Notes: generated by a model from the letters alone, not told the origin. A stretch of DNA of 64,000 nucleotides from Rhodobiaceae bacterium (GCA_018651345.1 JABIEF010000073.1:62001-126000), one strand, 5' to 3'. Positions 47,272 to 58,365 are shown, numbered from the stretch's first letter. Translations and numbers: made by a program.

Positions 47272-47753
47272 ACGTCACCATTTAATCTTTTATTTTTAAA
47301 AAAATTTTTTAATAAACTGACTGAGGCTTCAGCTGATATACCCCCATAAACCTCTGGTTTATGAAAACAATTATTAGAGTTAAAAAAACGTATTCCATTT
47401 TCTACTGCCCCGTGTTTAACATCATCTGCAGCATAATATAGTCTTCTTATTCGAGCATGGGATATCGCCGATGCACACATTGAGCATGGCTCTAAAGTGA
47501 CATAAATATCACAATCTATAAGCCTTTCATTGCCCATGAACTTAGCAGCTTCTCTAATAGCCAAAATTTCAGCATGAGCCAAAGGATCTTTGTTGAATCT
47601 AACAAGATTGTGAGCAATTGAGATAATTTTTTTATTTTTATCCAATATCACGGCGCCAATCGGAACCTCATCTAAATTGTATGCTAATCTTGCCTCAGAT
47701 AGAGCAATATCCATTGGATTTATTTTGTTAATCAATTGATTGCTATTTGACAT
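47268..47753 (-). CDS. tadA: tRNA-specific adenosine deaminase (A34 to inosine)
   Basis: Deaminates A34 of tRNA-Arg(ACG) to inosine; essential in most bacteria. The zinc site is H60-A-E62 (DPLAHAEILA) with Glu62 catalytic, and C90-x-x-C93 in LEPCSMCASAISHARI. The early block DEVPIGAVI is typical. At 161 aa it is normal. It converges on purD and lies divergent to rluB across about 54 bp, a common alphaproteobacterial layout. Confidence 0.95.
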   Translation of the reverse strand: MSNSNQLINKINPMDIALSEARLAYNLDEVPIGAVILDKNKKIISIAHNLVRFNKDPLAHAEILAIREAAKFMGNERLIDCDIYVTLEPCSMCASAISHARIRRLYYAADDVKHGAVENGIRFFNSNNCFHKPEVYGGISAEASVSLLKNFFKNKRLNGDV

Positions 47754-47807
47754 AACTAAATACTATAGTAGATATAGTTCATATCTTCAAATAATAAGGT
47801 AATAACC

Positions 47808-48551
47808 ATGTTAAATGAGAAACAGCGCATAGCTAAAATAATTGCTAGATCTGGAATATGTTCAAGACGTGATGCTGAAAAACTCATACTAGAAAAAAGA
47901 GTTAAACTAAACCACCAAACAATCAATACGCCAGCTATACAAGTTAATAATACGGATATTATTGAGATAGATAATATTAAAATTCCTACAATACAAAAAA
48001 CAAAAGCATGGTTATGTCATAAACCAGGGGGGTATATAACTACATCAAATGATCCACAAAATAGACGAACAATATTTGAATTGTTGCCAAGAGACTTTCC
48101 GCGAGTAATTACTATAGGAAGGTTAGATATAAATACTGAGGGCCTTATAATACTTACAAATGATGGAGAGCTTGCGAGATTACTTGAATTACCTAAAACT
48201 GGTTTATTAAGAGTTTATAAAGTAAGGGTGTATAAGAGAATAACTGACAATGATCTAAAAAAAATTCGATCTTCTCCAACCGTGGATGGGGTAAGATATA
48301 ATGTAGAATCAGTAGATATCATAAGTCAGACGAACTCAAATACATGGCTGGAAATTACCATTAAAGAAGGGAAAAATAGAGAAATTAGGAATATATTATC
48401 GTATTTTGATATAAGAATTAATCGTCTAATAAGAAAATCATATGGACCATTCCAACTTGGTAATATCCATAAAGGGGAAATAATAGAAATCCCTGCACAT
48501 ATATTAAAAAAACAAATATCACTTATAAAAAAATATTCCACAGTGACGTAA
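47808..48551 (+). CDS. rluB: Ribosomal large-subunit pseudouridine synthase (RluB-like)
   Basis: Makes pseudouridine in helix 80 of 23S rRNA (position 2605 in E. coli). An N-terminal S4 RNA-binding domain (residues 6-55, RIAKIIARSGICSRRDAEKLI) is followed by the RsuA/RluB catalytic domain with GRLDINTEGLIILTNDGE, catalytic Asp107 and EGKNREIRNIL. The length of 247 aa fits RluB without the long basic tail. Whether it is strictly RluB rather than RluE or RsuA is based on context and the S4 domain. The stop is followed one base later by rsmD. Confidence 0.87.
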   Translation: MLNEKQRIAKIIARSGICSRRDAEKLILEKRVKLNHQTINTPAIQVNNTDIIEIDNIKIPTIQKTKAWLCHKPGGYITTSNDPQNRRTIFELLPRDFPRVITIGRLDINTEGLIILTNDGELARLLELPKTGLLRVYKVRVYKRITDNDLKKIRSSPTVDGVRYNVESVDIISQTNSNTWLEITIKEGKNREIRNILSYFDIRINRLIRKSYGPFQLGNIHKGEIIEIPAHILKKQISLIKKYSTVT

Positions 48552-48552
48552 T

Positions 48553-49116
48553 ATGAGAATACTTACTGGTATAGCGAAAGGCATAAAATTAAAGACAGCA
48601 AATAATAATTCAATTAGACCAACAACTGATCGAACAAAAGAATCCTTATTTAACATTTTAGAACATAACCCAATATACAAAAAAATAGAAAAAAAGAGAG
48701 TTTTAGATCTTTTCTCTGGAACTGGTTCCCTTGGAATAGAGGCTTTATCTCGTGGAGCTCAATATTGTGTATTTGTTGATAATAATAATGAATCTATTGC
48801 CCTCATTGAAGAAAATTTAAAAGCATGCAACCTCTATTCAAAGGCTAAAATTATACGAAAAGATGTTAAATCTTTTAGAAAAATGAATTCCTTTGGTGTA
48901 TTTGATATAATTTTTGCCGATCCACCATACAACGAGAACTACAGTGACTTAATTATCAAGCTATCAATTGAAGAGGGTCTTATTAAAAAAAATGGATTCA
49001 TTGTAATAGAGGAAAGTAAGAATGTATCCATAAATTGGCCAAATAATTATGAAATTATAACTGAGCGCGTATATGCAAAAACAAAAATACATATAGCTAT
49101 GTTAAAAGAAGTATAA
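48553..49116 (+). CDS. rsmD: 16S rRNA (guanine-966 N2)-methyltransferase RsmD
   Basis: Methylates G966 of 16S rRNA during 30S assembly. It starts MRILTGIAKGIKL, followed by RPTTDRTKESLFNIL. The SAM motif LFSGTGSLGIEALSRG is at 53-68, and the catalytic DPPY is at 123-126 in FADPPYNENY. The length of 187 aa is normal. It forms a two-gene operon with rluB and ends in a clear Rho-independent terminator. Confidence 0.95.
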   Translation: MRILTGIAKGIKLKTANNNSIRPTTDRTKESLFNILEHNPIYKKIEKKRVLDLFSGTGSLGIEALSRGAQYCVFVDNNNESIALIEENLKACNLYSKAKIIRKDVKSFRKMNSFGVFDIIFADPPYNENYSDLIIKLSIEEGLIKKNGFIVIEESKNVSINWPNNYEIITERVYAKTKIHIAMLKEV

Positions 49117-49133
49117 AAAATTATATAATATTT

Positions 49134-49158
49134 ATAGAACGAACGTTCTATTTTTTTT
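49134..49158 (+). terminator. Rho-independent terminator after rluB-rsmD
   Basis: A 7-bp stem ATAGAAC/GTTCTAT with loop GAAC is followed directly by eight T residues. It lies 17 bp after the rsmD stop and abuts the end of the convergent DUF3035 gene. Confidence 0.85.
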
Positions 49159-49921
49159 AAAATATACCAAAACCACCCATAAGACCGCCCATAAGACCTT
49201 TTAATACAGTTGTTTGTTTATCGATTGGAGGGATTTCATTATTATCATTCTTAGTTATATCAGAATTTTTCTTAAGTAAATCCTCTGATCTAATGCCATA
49301 TTTTAGGTTAGCATCGTTATTAGTAGTAGTAGTTTTATTGCGCAACCTTTCTAATGTCAACTTATTAAGATTAACAACTTCTGCTTCAGATTCCTGAACA
49401 TTATCTTCATCGTTGCTGGAATATAATATATTTTTTACCTCGCTCTTTGAAGTATTTAATCTTTCTATTTCGGTATAAGCATCTAGTGTTTCTGATTTTT
49501 TTCTTTTTAATCTAATTAAATAATCCGATAAGGATTCATCTTTTGATATAATTCCTTCTTCAAGAGATAATTCTTCTTTTATTCGAGGATTGGCATATTC
49601 AACATTAGCTTTTTTTAATATATTTTGTTCACCTGTCGATAACTCAGAAGTATCACTTTCTGACCTTAGAATATATGACCTTGCAAGAACACTTGGTTCT
49701 TTCTGAGAGAGAGCATTAGCACCCTCTTCTGGCGGCCTTAATTGATAATCCGGCGGCATAGTAAGCGGGGATTTAGTTACAGTCATAAATTCATCCGGAT
49801 CACCATTTGTAAAATCACTATTATTCATAACCGTTATTACGGTATCTTTCAGACTAGACCCACATCCTACTAAAAATAAAAAAATAATAATTGATATAAT
49901 GTTCTTATTAATATAATTCAT
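49157..49921 (-). CDS. DUF3035 lipoprotein (BamF-like)
   Basis: A secreted lipoprotein with lipobox LVGC (acylated Cys20). The DUF3035 core is PDEFMTVTKSPLTMPPDYQLRPPEEGA, a block conserved across Alphaproteobacteria; the family includes BamF, an outer-membrane Bam-complex component described in Caulobacter. The rest is a charged, helix-rich middle and a short Gly/Met tail (GLMGGLMGGFGIF). At 254 aa it seems longer than many relatives because of the middle. It follows lspA, the peptidase that would process its own signal peptide. Assignment to the Bam complex is inference from the family. Confidence 0.8.
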   Translation of the reverse strand: MNYINKNIISIIIFLFLVGCGSSLKDTVITVMNNSDFTNGDPDEFMTVTKSPLTMPPDYQLRPPEEGANALSQKEPSVLARSYILRSESDTSELSTGEQNILKKANVEYANPRIKEELSLEEGIISKDESLSDYLIRLKRKKSETLDAYTEIERLNTSKSEVKNILYSSNDEDNVQESEAEVVNLNKLTLERLRNKTTTTNNDANLKYGIRSEDLLKKNSDITKNDNNEIPPIDKQTTVLKGLMGGLMGGFGIF

Positions 49922-49952
49922 TGTAAATACTTATCAATCCTATTAAAAAAAA

Positions 49953-50447
49953 TTATTCAAAGTTATTTGCGATTCTAGGATAAAAATTGATTAATATCAA
50001 TACAAACACACCGAAAACTATAAATACATCAGCCAAATTAAATACATACCAGCTATAACCATAAGCATGTAAGTAATAAAAGTCTGCAACAGCACCAAAC
50101 AACAATCTATCGGTAATATTAGATAAAGCTCCACCGACTATTAAGGACAAGGGGATATAAAGTAAAATATTTTTTGCTTTAAAAATCCATGTAATTATAA
50201 AAATACAAATTAAGCAAGAACACATAGTTAAAATTATTTGCCCTATTGTATTTTCTTGTTGAAACAAACCGTAACTAATGCCCTTGTTCCAAACTAAAAC
50301 TACATCTAAAAAAGGAGTTACTTCTACAATAGATCTTTCATTGATACCTATCTCATTTATAAAAAAATATTTATTTAATCTGTCGATTAAATAAGAAATT
50401 AATATTGTAACAGAAGAAATAAATAATTTTTTCTTAGTGAAATCCAT
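49953..50447 (-). CDS. lspA: Lipoprotein signal peptidase (signal peptidase II)
   Basis: Cleaves the signal peptides of diacylated prolipoproteins in the inner membrane. Four hydrophobic segments are seen. Catalytic aspartates are D113 (LSNITDRLLFGAVADF) and D140 (FNLADVFIV). The length of 164 aa is normal. It starts one base after the ileS stop, so the two are translationally linked, and DUF3035 follows. At least three lipoprotein clients are predicted in or near this window. Confidence 0.96.
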   Translation of the reverse strand: MDFTKKKLFISSVTILISYLIDRLNKYFFINEIGINERSIVEVTPFLDVVLVWNKGISYGLFQQENTIGQIILTMCSCLICIFIITWIFKAKNILLYIPLSLIVGGALSNITDRLLFGAVADFYYLHAYGYSWYVFNLADVFIVFGVFVLILINFYPRIANNFE

Positions 50448-50448
50448 A

Positions 50449-53412
50449 TCATTTTAGTCTATTTAAATTCATATATTCGCGAACTGCCACTGCATCTCTT
50501 TTTGACAAATCTGGAAACTCCTCATCTAAACCAATATCAGGAATAATCTTCCACGATCTAGCACATTTTTTACCTTCAGCTAATTTTGATACAACACCAA
50601 TGCCTGAAATATCATCAATCATGAAGGCTGTTTGTGGTTGAATATCATAGATTAATGTAGCATTACTTGTGATGCAAATTTCTGCTAAATCAATACCTTT
50701 AATTGAGTTAATTATATCATCATCTGTTATATAAATATCTGGATTTGCTTCTAGGCTTGATCCTATCCTCTTTTCCCGTCTTTCAATCTCTAAGGCTCCT
50801 GTAACAACACGCCTCAACTTGCGAATATTATCCCATTTTTTATCAAGCTTATCGTTTAACCATGAATTTGGTATGTCGTTAAATATCTCTAAATATATAG
50901 ATTCTTTTTTATTTCCATATCTACTTGACCAAACCTCTTCCATGGTAAAGCATAGAATTGGTGCATATAATTTTGTTAATCTAGTAAATATTTCATCAAT
51001 AACGGCCAGAGATGATTTTCTGGTGTTGCTTGATATAGGATCACAATAGAGAGAATCCTTTCTTATATCAAAATAAAATGCTGATAAATCTTGCGTAGAA
51101 AAGTGAAATAATAGACTTGCTACTTTTTTAAAATCATAATTTTTATAGGCTTCAGTAACTTGTTCCTGCAAGATAGCTAGTTTATGAAGCATATACTTTT
51201 CTAATTCCGGTAAATTCTTATAGTCTAGATCATGCTTTTGATCACAATGGAATAGAACACCCAACATCCATCGCAATGTATTTCTTATTTTTCTGTATGA
51301 ATCAACGTTCGATTTTAATATTTCATCTCCAATTCTTTGGTCATCAGCATAATCAGTAGAACTTACCCATAAACGTAATATATCAGCTCCATATCTTTCG
51401 ATTATCTCCTGCGGAGATATAACATTACCCATAGATTTTGACATTTTCTTACCATTTTTATCCATAGTAAAACCATGAGTTAAAATAGCTTTATAAGGAG
51501 CTCGGCCTCTTGTAATAGAACTTTCTAAGAGCGAAGAATGAAACCAACCTCTGTGCTGATCACTACCTTCAAGATAAAGATCTGCTGGCCATGACAGTTC
51601 AGGTCTAGATTCAAGAACAAAAGCATGCGTAGTTCCAGATTCAAACCAGACATCTAAGATGTCGTCAACTTTAATCCAATCATCAATATCATCAACTAAA
51701 TCTATTAAGAATCTTTTCTTGGCACCTTCCTCAAACCATGAATTTGCTCCTTCGGATTCAAATATAGTTACGATCCTATCTATTAATTTCTGAGAATTTT
51801 TAAATTGATGGTTTGGTATATATTCTGATGTTTTTTTATTCACAAATACAGATATTGGTACACCCCAAGAACGCTGTCTTGATAAAACCCAATCTGGTCT
51901 ATTTTTTATCATTGCCTTAAGTCTATTTTTTCCAGATTTAGGATAAAATTCTGTATCATTAATAGCAGTAAGCGCTGTTTCTCTAAGACCATCTTTCTTT
52001 GAATCTTGCATAGAAATAAACCATTGAGGTGTATTTCTAAATATGACAGGTTTTTTAGATCTCCACGAGTGCGGATATTGATGCTTGAACCTTTGAGTAG
52101 CAATAATTGATTTGGCCTCAATTAATTTTGATATTACTTCTTTGTTTGCATTTCCTTTTTCGCCATTTTTTCCTATTACAAAAATACCCTTAAAGCCTGG
52201 AGCATCGTTAGTAAATACACCGTCTTCTGATACGGTATAAGGAATGGTATGATCAATATTCATATCATTTATTAATTTTTTATTTGCCATCCAAATTTCA
52301 AAATCATCAACTCCATGCCCTGGTGCAGTATGGACAAAACCTGTACCAGTATCATCAGTCACATGATCTCCGTTAAGCAATGGAATATCAAAACTATAAC
52401 CACCGAGATTACTTTTAGACAAAGGATGTGAACATATCATATTTGACAAATCATCAGAACTAATATCATATAATTTTCGAAAATTTGTTACCCTTGCAGT
52501 TTCCATTACATCTGATGATAGTTTGTTCGCAATAATTAACTTTTCACCTTTTATTGCCCAATTATCCTCTGGAGCCTCTTCAATAACATACAATCCATAA
52601 TCGATTGAAGACGAATAAGATATTGCTCTATTTCCTGGAATTGTCCACGGTGTTGTAGTCCATATAACTACAGATGCTTCAGCTAAATCTTTTTTCTTTT
52701 CATCGGTGAAAATAGTTGAGTTCAAGAGACAGTTAATCTTAAACTTTGTCCAAATAGCATCAGAAACATAATCGTGGTATTCAACTTCGGCTTCGGCAAG
52801 TGCAGTTTTCTCAACGACAGACCACATTATTGGCTTTGATCCTTGATATAATGCTCCATTCATAGCAATTTTTAATAATTCATTAGCTATAGCGGATTCG
52901 GAAGTAAATTTCATTGTTGTATAAGGATTATCCCAATCCCCAACAATTCCCAATCTCTTAAATTCCTCTCGTTGTATATTCACCCAATGATCTGCAAACT
53001 CCCTACACTCATCTCTAAATTCATTAATCGGAATACTATCCTTATCTATATTTTTTTCTCTATACCTTTCTTCGACTTTCCATTCGATTGGTAGTCCATG
53101 ACAATCCCAACCAGGAACATAACAAACATCATAGTTCATCATCTGCTGCGACCTAACAACCAAATCTTTTAGTATTTTATTTAAAGCGTGCCCTATATGT
53201 AAATTCCCATTTGCATATGGAGGGCCATCATGAAGAACAAACTTCTCTTTTCCAACGGATACCTTTCTTACTTTATGGAATAATTTTTCATCATTCCATT
53301 TCGATAAAATATTAGGTTCTGTTTTAGGCAACCCAGCTCTCATAGGAAAATCTGTTTGAGGGAGCAGTAATGTATCTACCCAATTTCTTTCATTATCTTT
53401 ATTGTTATTCAT
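50449..53412 (-). CDS. ileS: Isoleucyl-tRNA synthetase
   Basis: Class I synthetase charging tRNA-Ile. The HIGH motif (72-75) is in PPYANGNLHIGHALNK and KMSKS is near residue 655 (GKKMSKSMGNV). An editing CP1 domain lies between (TTPWTIPGNRAIS and VHTAPGHGVDDF). The C-terminus lacks the four-Cys zinc site of the E. coli enzyme: only one Cys remains in KKCARSWKI, and the later Cys pair is replaced (DLSKRD). The length of 987 aa is within the bacterial-type range. It is preceded by ribF and followed directly by lspA. Confidence 0.97.
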   Translation of the reverse strand: MNNNKDNERNWVDTLLLPQTDFPMRAGLPKTEPNILSKWNDEKLFHKVRKVSVGKEKFVLHDGPPYANGNLHIGHALNKILKDLVVRSQQMMNYDVCYVPGWDCHGLPIEWKVEERYREKNIDKDSIPINEFRDECREFADHWVNIQREEFKRLGIVGDWDNPYTTMKFTSESAIANELLKIAMNGALYQGSKPIMWSVVEKTALAEAEVEYHDYVSDAIWTKFKINCLLNSTIFTDEKKKDLAEASVVIWTTTPWTIPGNRAISYSSSIDYGLYVIEEAPEDNWAIKGEKLIIANKLSSDVMETARVTNFRKLYDISSDDLSNMICSHPLSKSNLGGYSFDIPLLNGDHVTDDTGTGFVHTAPGHGVDDFEIWMANKKLINDMNIDHTIPYTVSEDGVFTNDAPGFKGIFVIGKNGEKGNANKEVISKLIEAKSIIATQRFKHQYPHSWRSKKPVIFRNTPQWFISMQDSKKDGLRETALTAINDTEFYPKSGKNRLKAMIKNRPDWVLSRQRSWGVPISVFVNKKTSEYIPNHQFKNSQKLIDRIVTIFESEGANSWFEEGAKKRFLIDLVDDIDDWIKVDDILDVWFESGTTHAFVLESRPELSWPADLYLEGSDQHRGWFHSSLLESSITRGRAPYKAILTHGFTMDKNGKKMSKSMGNVISPQEIIERYGADILRLWVSSTDYADDQRIGDEILKSNVDSYRKIRNTLRWMLGVLFHCDQKHDLDYKNLPELEKYMLHKLAILQEQVTEAYKNYDFKKVASLLFHFSTQDLSAFYFDIRKDSLYCDPISSNTRKSSLAVIDEIFTRLTKLYAPILCFTMEEVWSSRYGNKKESIYLEIFNDIPNSWLNDKLDKKWDNIRKLRRVVTGALEIERREKRIGSSLEANPDIYITDDDIINSIKGIDLAEICITSNATLIYDIQPQTAFMIDDISGIGVVSKLAEGKKCARSWKIIPDIGLDEEFPDLSKRDAVAVREYMNLNRLK

Positions 53413-53485
53413 AATTTAAATATAACCTATAATTTAATTCCTACACATTGACATTGAATTTATAAAAGTTCGTTAACAAAAAAAA

Positions 53486-54427
53486 TTATTCATAATTTTT
53501 CAATATTTCTAGAGCTTTTGAACAATCCAAAGACATTTGAAACTTTAGGTCTTCAGACTTATCAAAATACCGGTCACCCCTTATAAAAGAAATAAATTCA
53601 ACCTTTACCAGACTGTCATACAAATCTTTATCGAAATCAAATAAGAAAGTTTCTAATAAAATATTGCTTCCATCATATGTTGGTCTATCTCCATAATAAG
53701 ATATGGATTTATACTTTTTATTATCTACATATGCAAATGTCGCATATATTCCCGGTAACAGGATTATCCCATCCTCTAAGTGCATATTGATTGTTGGAAA
53801 ACCTAATTCTCTTCCCCTTTTATCTCCACCGATAACTTTCCCAGAAAAAAACCAATTATATCCTAGGGTCTTCGACGCTGATTCAATATTTCCATTAGCA
53901 ATATCATCTCTAATACGAGTTGAAGAATATAGAGTATTTTTGTTATCAGTTGCAGGATCAACTATACTTAATCCTATATTATGTGAATCACATAATTCCT
54001 TCAAAATAGTTGTATTACCAACTCTTCTTGAACCAAATTTAAAATTCCATCCAACAACTAGGTGCTTTACATCTAATCCCCCAATAAGAACCTCTTCAAC
54101 AAATTCTTGAGGTGACATTTTAGATAGATGTTCATTAAAATTTATTTCATAAATAACATTAATACCAATCTTGCCAATTATTTCAGCTTTTTGCTGGCTA
54201 TTAGTAAGTTGAAAAAAAATATTACGTGGTTGAAAAAATTTTTTAGGATTAGGATTGAATGTCATAACTCCTGATAGTACATTCTTTTCGTCTGCTAATT
54301 TTATGGTTTCTTTTAGAAGTGCCTGATGTCCTAAATGAACACCATCAAAATTACCTAAAGCAACGACACCTCCTTTTAGTCTTTCTGGTATATTCTTATA
54401 ACTATTAATTATTTCCATAGTTACCAT
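53486..54427 (-). CDS. ribF: Bifunctional riboflavin kinase/FAD synthetase
   Basis: Makes FMN and then FAD from riboflavin. The N-terminal nucleotidyltransferase domain has VALGNFDGVHLGHQALL (about residues 21-37) and STRIRDDIANG. The C-terminal flavokinase domain has GRELGFPTINM and the active-site region LLETFLFDFDKDLY. The length of 313 aa is normal. The tracked start overlaps the HAD gene by 7 bp; Met4 (54418) would leave no overlap. It lies between the HAD phosphatase and ileS, as in other Alphaproteobacteria. Confidence 0.96.
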   Translation of the reverse strand: MVTMEIINSYKNIPERLKGGVVALGNFDGVHLGHQALLKETIKLADEKNVLSGVMTFNPNPKKFFQPRNIFFQLTNSQQKAEIIGKIGINVIYEINFNEHLSKMSPQEFVEEVLIGGLDVKHLVVGWNFKFGSRRVGNTTILKELCDSHNIGLSIVDPATDNKNTLYSSTRIRDDIANGNIESASKTLGYNWFFSGKVIGGDKRGRELGFPTINMHLEDGIILLPGIYATFAYVDNKKYKSISYYGDRPTYDGSNILLETFLFDFDKDLYDSLVKVEFISFIRGDRYFDKSEDLKFQMSLDCSKALEILKNYE

Positions 54428-55305
54428 TCAAGTTTTTCTTGTGTAGCAATTGGTAGTTTAATATCTGGATAAAATTCTAACATATAATTATTAAAATCTT
54501 CTTGCGTGAAAATATTATTATTATATCTTTTATTCAATTCATTCTTATGCACACCGTTTATTATAAAAAAAGAATCAATACCAAAATTACCAGCTCCCAA
54601 TATATCTGTTTTTAAACCATCCCCAATTGCAAGAATTTCTGATTTTTTTACTTTAAAATTATTATTTTTATTAACTTCTTTAATCGCAAATTCGTATATA
54701 TATTCGAATGGTTTTCCAAAATATTTAACTTGCCCGCCTTTGTTCGCATAATATTCAGCCAACGAACCGGCACATAAAATTGTCTTATCCCCTCTAATAA
54801 CTGTTAAGTCTGGATTTGCGCAATGCATAACAATTTTTTTACTTAGAAATAAATTCATAAGATCATTATAGTCATCTAGTACATCCGTTTCATCATTATA
54901 TAAACCTGTACATAATACAGATTGACAGTTTTTTGAGTTACTAAAGTTTATATCAAGATCTAAAAAAATAGACTTATCTCTTTCTGGACCAAGATGATAC
55001 AATGATGTTTTATTCAAACTCTGAAGCCAAAATCTTGTCACGTCTCCGGATGAAACAATTAGATTATAACAATTTTTATTAAGACCCATTTGATTGAGTT
55101 GCTTTATAACATCGATTGACGGTCTTGGCGCATTGGTTATCAAAACAATATATCCACCAGATTTAGAATACTTCAATAAAGATTCGACAGCATTTTCAAA
55201 CAGATCTTTTCCATTATGCAAAACACCCCAGACATCACATAGAATAACCTTATATTTACTTATGATTTCTGTAATCTCTATATTATTTGAAAATATGTCA
55301 CGCAT
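54421..55305 (-). CDS. TIGR01459-type HAD-superfamily class IIA hydrolase (NagD-like)
   Basis: A cytoplasmic HAD phosphatase. The nucleophile motif is ILCDVWGVLHNG (motif I, where the second residue of the DxD pair is replaced by Trp-Gly as in this subgroup), motif II is VLITNAPRPS, and the last motif is ILAIGDGLKTDILGA. The class IIA cap lies in between. The length is 294 aa. The subgroup occurs in Alphaproteobacteria beside ribF. The natural substrate is unknown; related NagD acts on UMP and other nucleotides. It is the first gene of the minus-strand run, divergent from groESL. Confidence 0.87.
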   Translation of the reverse strand: MRDIFSNNIEITEIISKYKVILCDVWGVLHNGKDLFENAVESLLKYSKSGGYIVLITNAPRPSIDVIKQLNQMGLNKNCYNLIVSSGDVTRFWLQSLNKTSLYHLGPERDKSIFLDLDINFSNSKNCQSVLCTGLYNDETDVLDDYNDLMNLFLSKKIVMHCANPDLTVIRGDKTILCAGSLAEYYANKGGQVKYFGKPFEYIYEFAIKEVNKNNNFKVKKSEILAIGDGLKTDILGAGNFGIDSFFIINGVHKNELNKRYNNNIFTQEDFNNYMLEFYPDIKLPIATQEKLEW

Positions 55306-55420
55306 GTCTTATTAATCTTTCTAATTATCAATATAATTCATAATCATTTAATAGCTTTTGATAAAGTAATAAATACATTTATATTATATTAAATGATAAA
55401 AAATAATATAAACAAATATA

Positions 55421-55449
55421 TTGACATTTACATTGCCAATACATATATC
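55421..55449 (+). promoter_or_regulatory. Probable sigma-70-type promoter of groESL
   Basis: TTGACA at 55421-55426 is a perfect -35. Seventeen bases later TATATC (55444-55449) can serve as the -10. The predicted start site, around 55456, lies just before the CIRCE element. Confidence 0.6.
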
Positions 55450-55460
55450 TGATATAACTG

Positions 55461-55487
55461 TTATCACTCTATAATTGTGAGTGATAA
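55461..55487 (+). promoter_or_regulatory. CIRCE-type HrcA operator upstream of groESL
   Basis: TTATCACTC-N9-GAGTGATAA is a perfect 9-bp inverted repeat with the 9-bp spacer of CIRCE (consensus TTAGCACTC-N9-GAGTGCTAA). One base differs in each arm, and the two differences complement each other. It lies 32 bp before the groES start, just downstream of the predicted promoter. It implies HrcA repression; hrcA itself is not in the window. Confidence 0.88.
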
Positions 55488-55519
55488 TTATATTTTAACA
55501 ATTAAAATTGGAGATAAAC

Positions 55520-55807
55520 ATGAGCTTTCGACCATTGCATGACCGCGTACTTGTACGTCGTGTAGATGAAGAAGAAAAAACTTTAGGTGGAATTATAATT
55601 CCTGACACAGCAAAAGAAAAACCTAGCCAAGGTGAAGTAATATCTATTGGCCCAGGTGCTCTCGATGAAAACGGTAAAAGAGTTGCATTAGATGTAGCAG
55701 CTGGTGATCGAGTTTTATTTGGAAAATGGTCAGGAACTGAAGTAAAAGTTGATAATGAAGATCTTTTAATAATGAAAGAATCTGACATTATGGGCATTAT
55801 TTCATAA
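55520..55807 (+). CDS. groES: Co-chaperonin GroES
   Basis: The heptameric lid of the GroEL chamber. It begins [16 protein letters not shown]. The mobile loop is [21 protein letters not shown], and [18 protein letters not shown] completes the roof fold. The tracked ORF starts at a TTG four codons upstream. The ATG at 55520, with GGAG seven bases before it, is the proper start, giving 95 aa. It is followed 83 bp later by groEL. Control is predicted by the upstream CIRCE element. Confidence 0.97.
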   Translation: MSFRPLHDRVLVRRVDEEEKTLGGIIIPDTAKEKPSQGEVISIGPGALDENGKRVALDVAAGDRVLFGKWSGTEVKVDNEDLLIMKESDIMGIIS

Positions 55808-55854
55808 ATTTATGATTTTTTCTTTAAAGAATATTTTAGTCATATTAAATTTAA

Positions 55855-57549
<1,695 letters not shown>

Positions 57550-57583
57550 AGATCATTTAACCAATCCAATCAATAAATACAAG

Positions 57584-57613
57584 AACCCCTCATTCTTATG
57601 AGGGGTTTTTTTT
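57584..57613 (+). terminator. Rho-independent terminator of groESL
   Basis: A perfect 10-bp stem AACCCCTCAT/ATGAGGGGTT with loop TCTT runs into about eight T residues. It starts 34 bp after the groEL stop and ends just before the stop of the convergent hisG. It is the strongest terminator in the window. Confidence 0.95.
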
Positions 57614-57615
57614 AT

Positions 57616-58365
57616 TTAAAGTAAATTTTCTAAAAAATCTTTTTGATTAATCTTATCTATATTTATTTCCATTGATATTTTATCAAATAACTCTTCAAGA
57701 TATTTTTTCTTATCTACTGTCCATCTAGCATTCAAGCTTGCAAACAGACATGATTCACTTTTTAAGATAGTTCCGTCTGTCAATATCTTTAATTCGTTAG
57801 CGAGAAGGGTTGATCCAGTACTTGTAATATCAATAATTGCTTCTGCCGAACCATATGCTGGAGCACCTTCAGTCGCACCAAGACTCTCAACTAATAAATA
57901 ATCTGCAAAACCTTTTTTAGCAAAAAATTCTCTTGATATATTTGGGTATTTTGTAGCTATTCTTAGCCTTCGTTTGCTAGCTAACCTAAATTTAAAAGCA
58001 ACATCATCTAAATCATTTATGTTATCAACATCTATCCATGAAATTGGAACAGCAACCACAACATCTGCGAATCCATAATCAAGTTTGGCAAGGCATTTTA
58101 TATGTTTATCTGCCTGGTAAATATTTTCATAAATTAAATCTAATCCAGTCACCCCTATATCAATAGTTCCAGTGCTTAATTCAATAGAGATTTCTCTTGG
58201 CGATAAAAATACGACCTCGATATTATTTACACCTTCTATTGTTCCGTAATATTCTCTATCACCGTTATTTCTTACAATCTCTAATCCTGATTTCAGAAAT
58301 AAATCAAAAGTTTTTTCTTGCAACCTTCCTTTATTAGGAATGCCTATAACTATTTTATCAGACAT
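57616..58365 (-). CDS. hisG: ATP phosphoribosyltransferase, catalytic subunit (HisZ-dependent form)
   Basis: First and committed step of histidine synthesis: ATP plus PRPP to phosphoribosyl-ATP. The N-terminus IVIGIPNKGRLQEKTFDLF and the PRPP region with ITSTGSTLLANELKIL are visible. At 249 aa it lacks the C-terminal regulatory domain of the long form, so it needs HisZ, encoded just upstream and overlapping by 8 bp. AGGAG lies eight bases before the ATG. It is the last gene of hisS-hisZ-hisG. The other his genes are elsewhere. Confidence 0.95.
   Translation of the reverse strand: MSDKIVIGIPNKGRLQEKTFDLFLKSGLEIVRNNGDREYYGTIEGVNNIEVVFLSPREISIELSTGTIDIGVTGLDLIYENIYQADKHIKCLAKLDYGFADVVVAVPISWIDVDNINDLDDVAFKFRLASKRRLRIATKYPNISREFFAKKGFADYLLVESLGATEGAPAYGSAEAIIDITSTGSTLLANELKILTDGTILKSESCLFASLNARWTVDKKKYLEELFDKISMEINIDKINQKDFLENLL

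Noticed and set aside
53703-54110. 135-aa plus-strand ORF
   Set aside because: Antisense to the conserved ribF coding sequence; no family resemblance.
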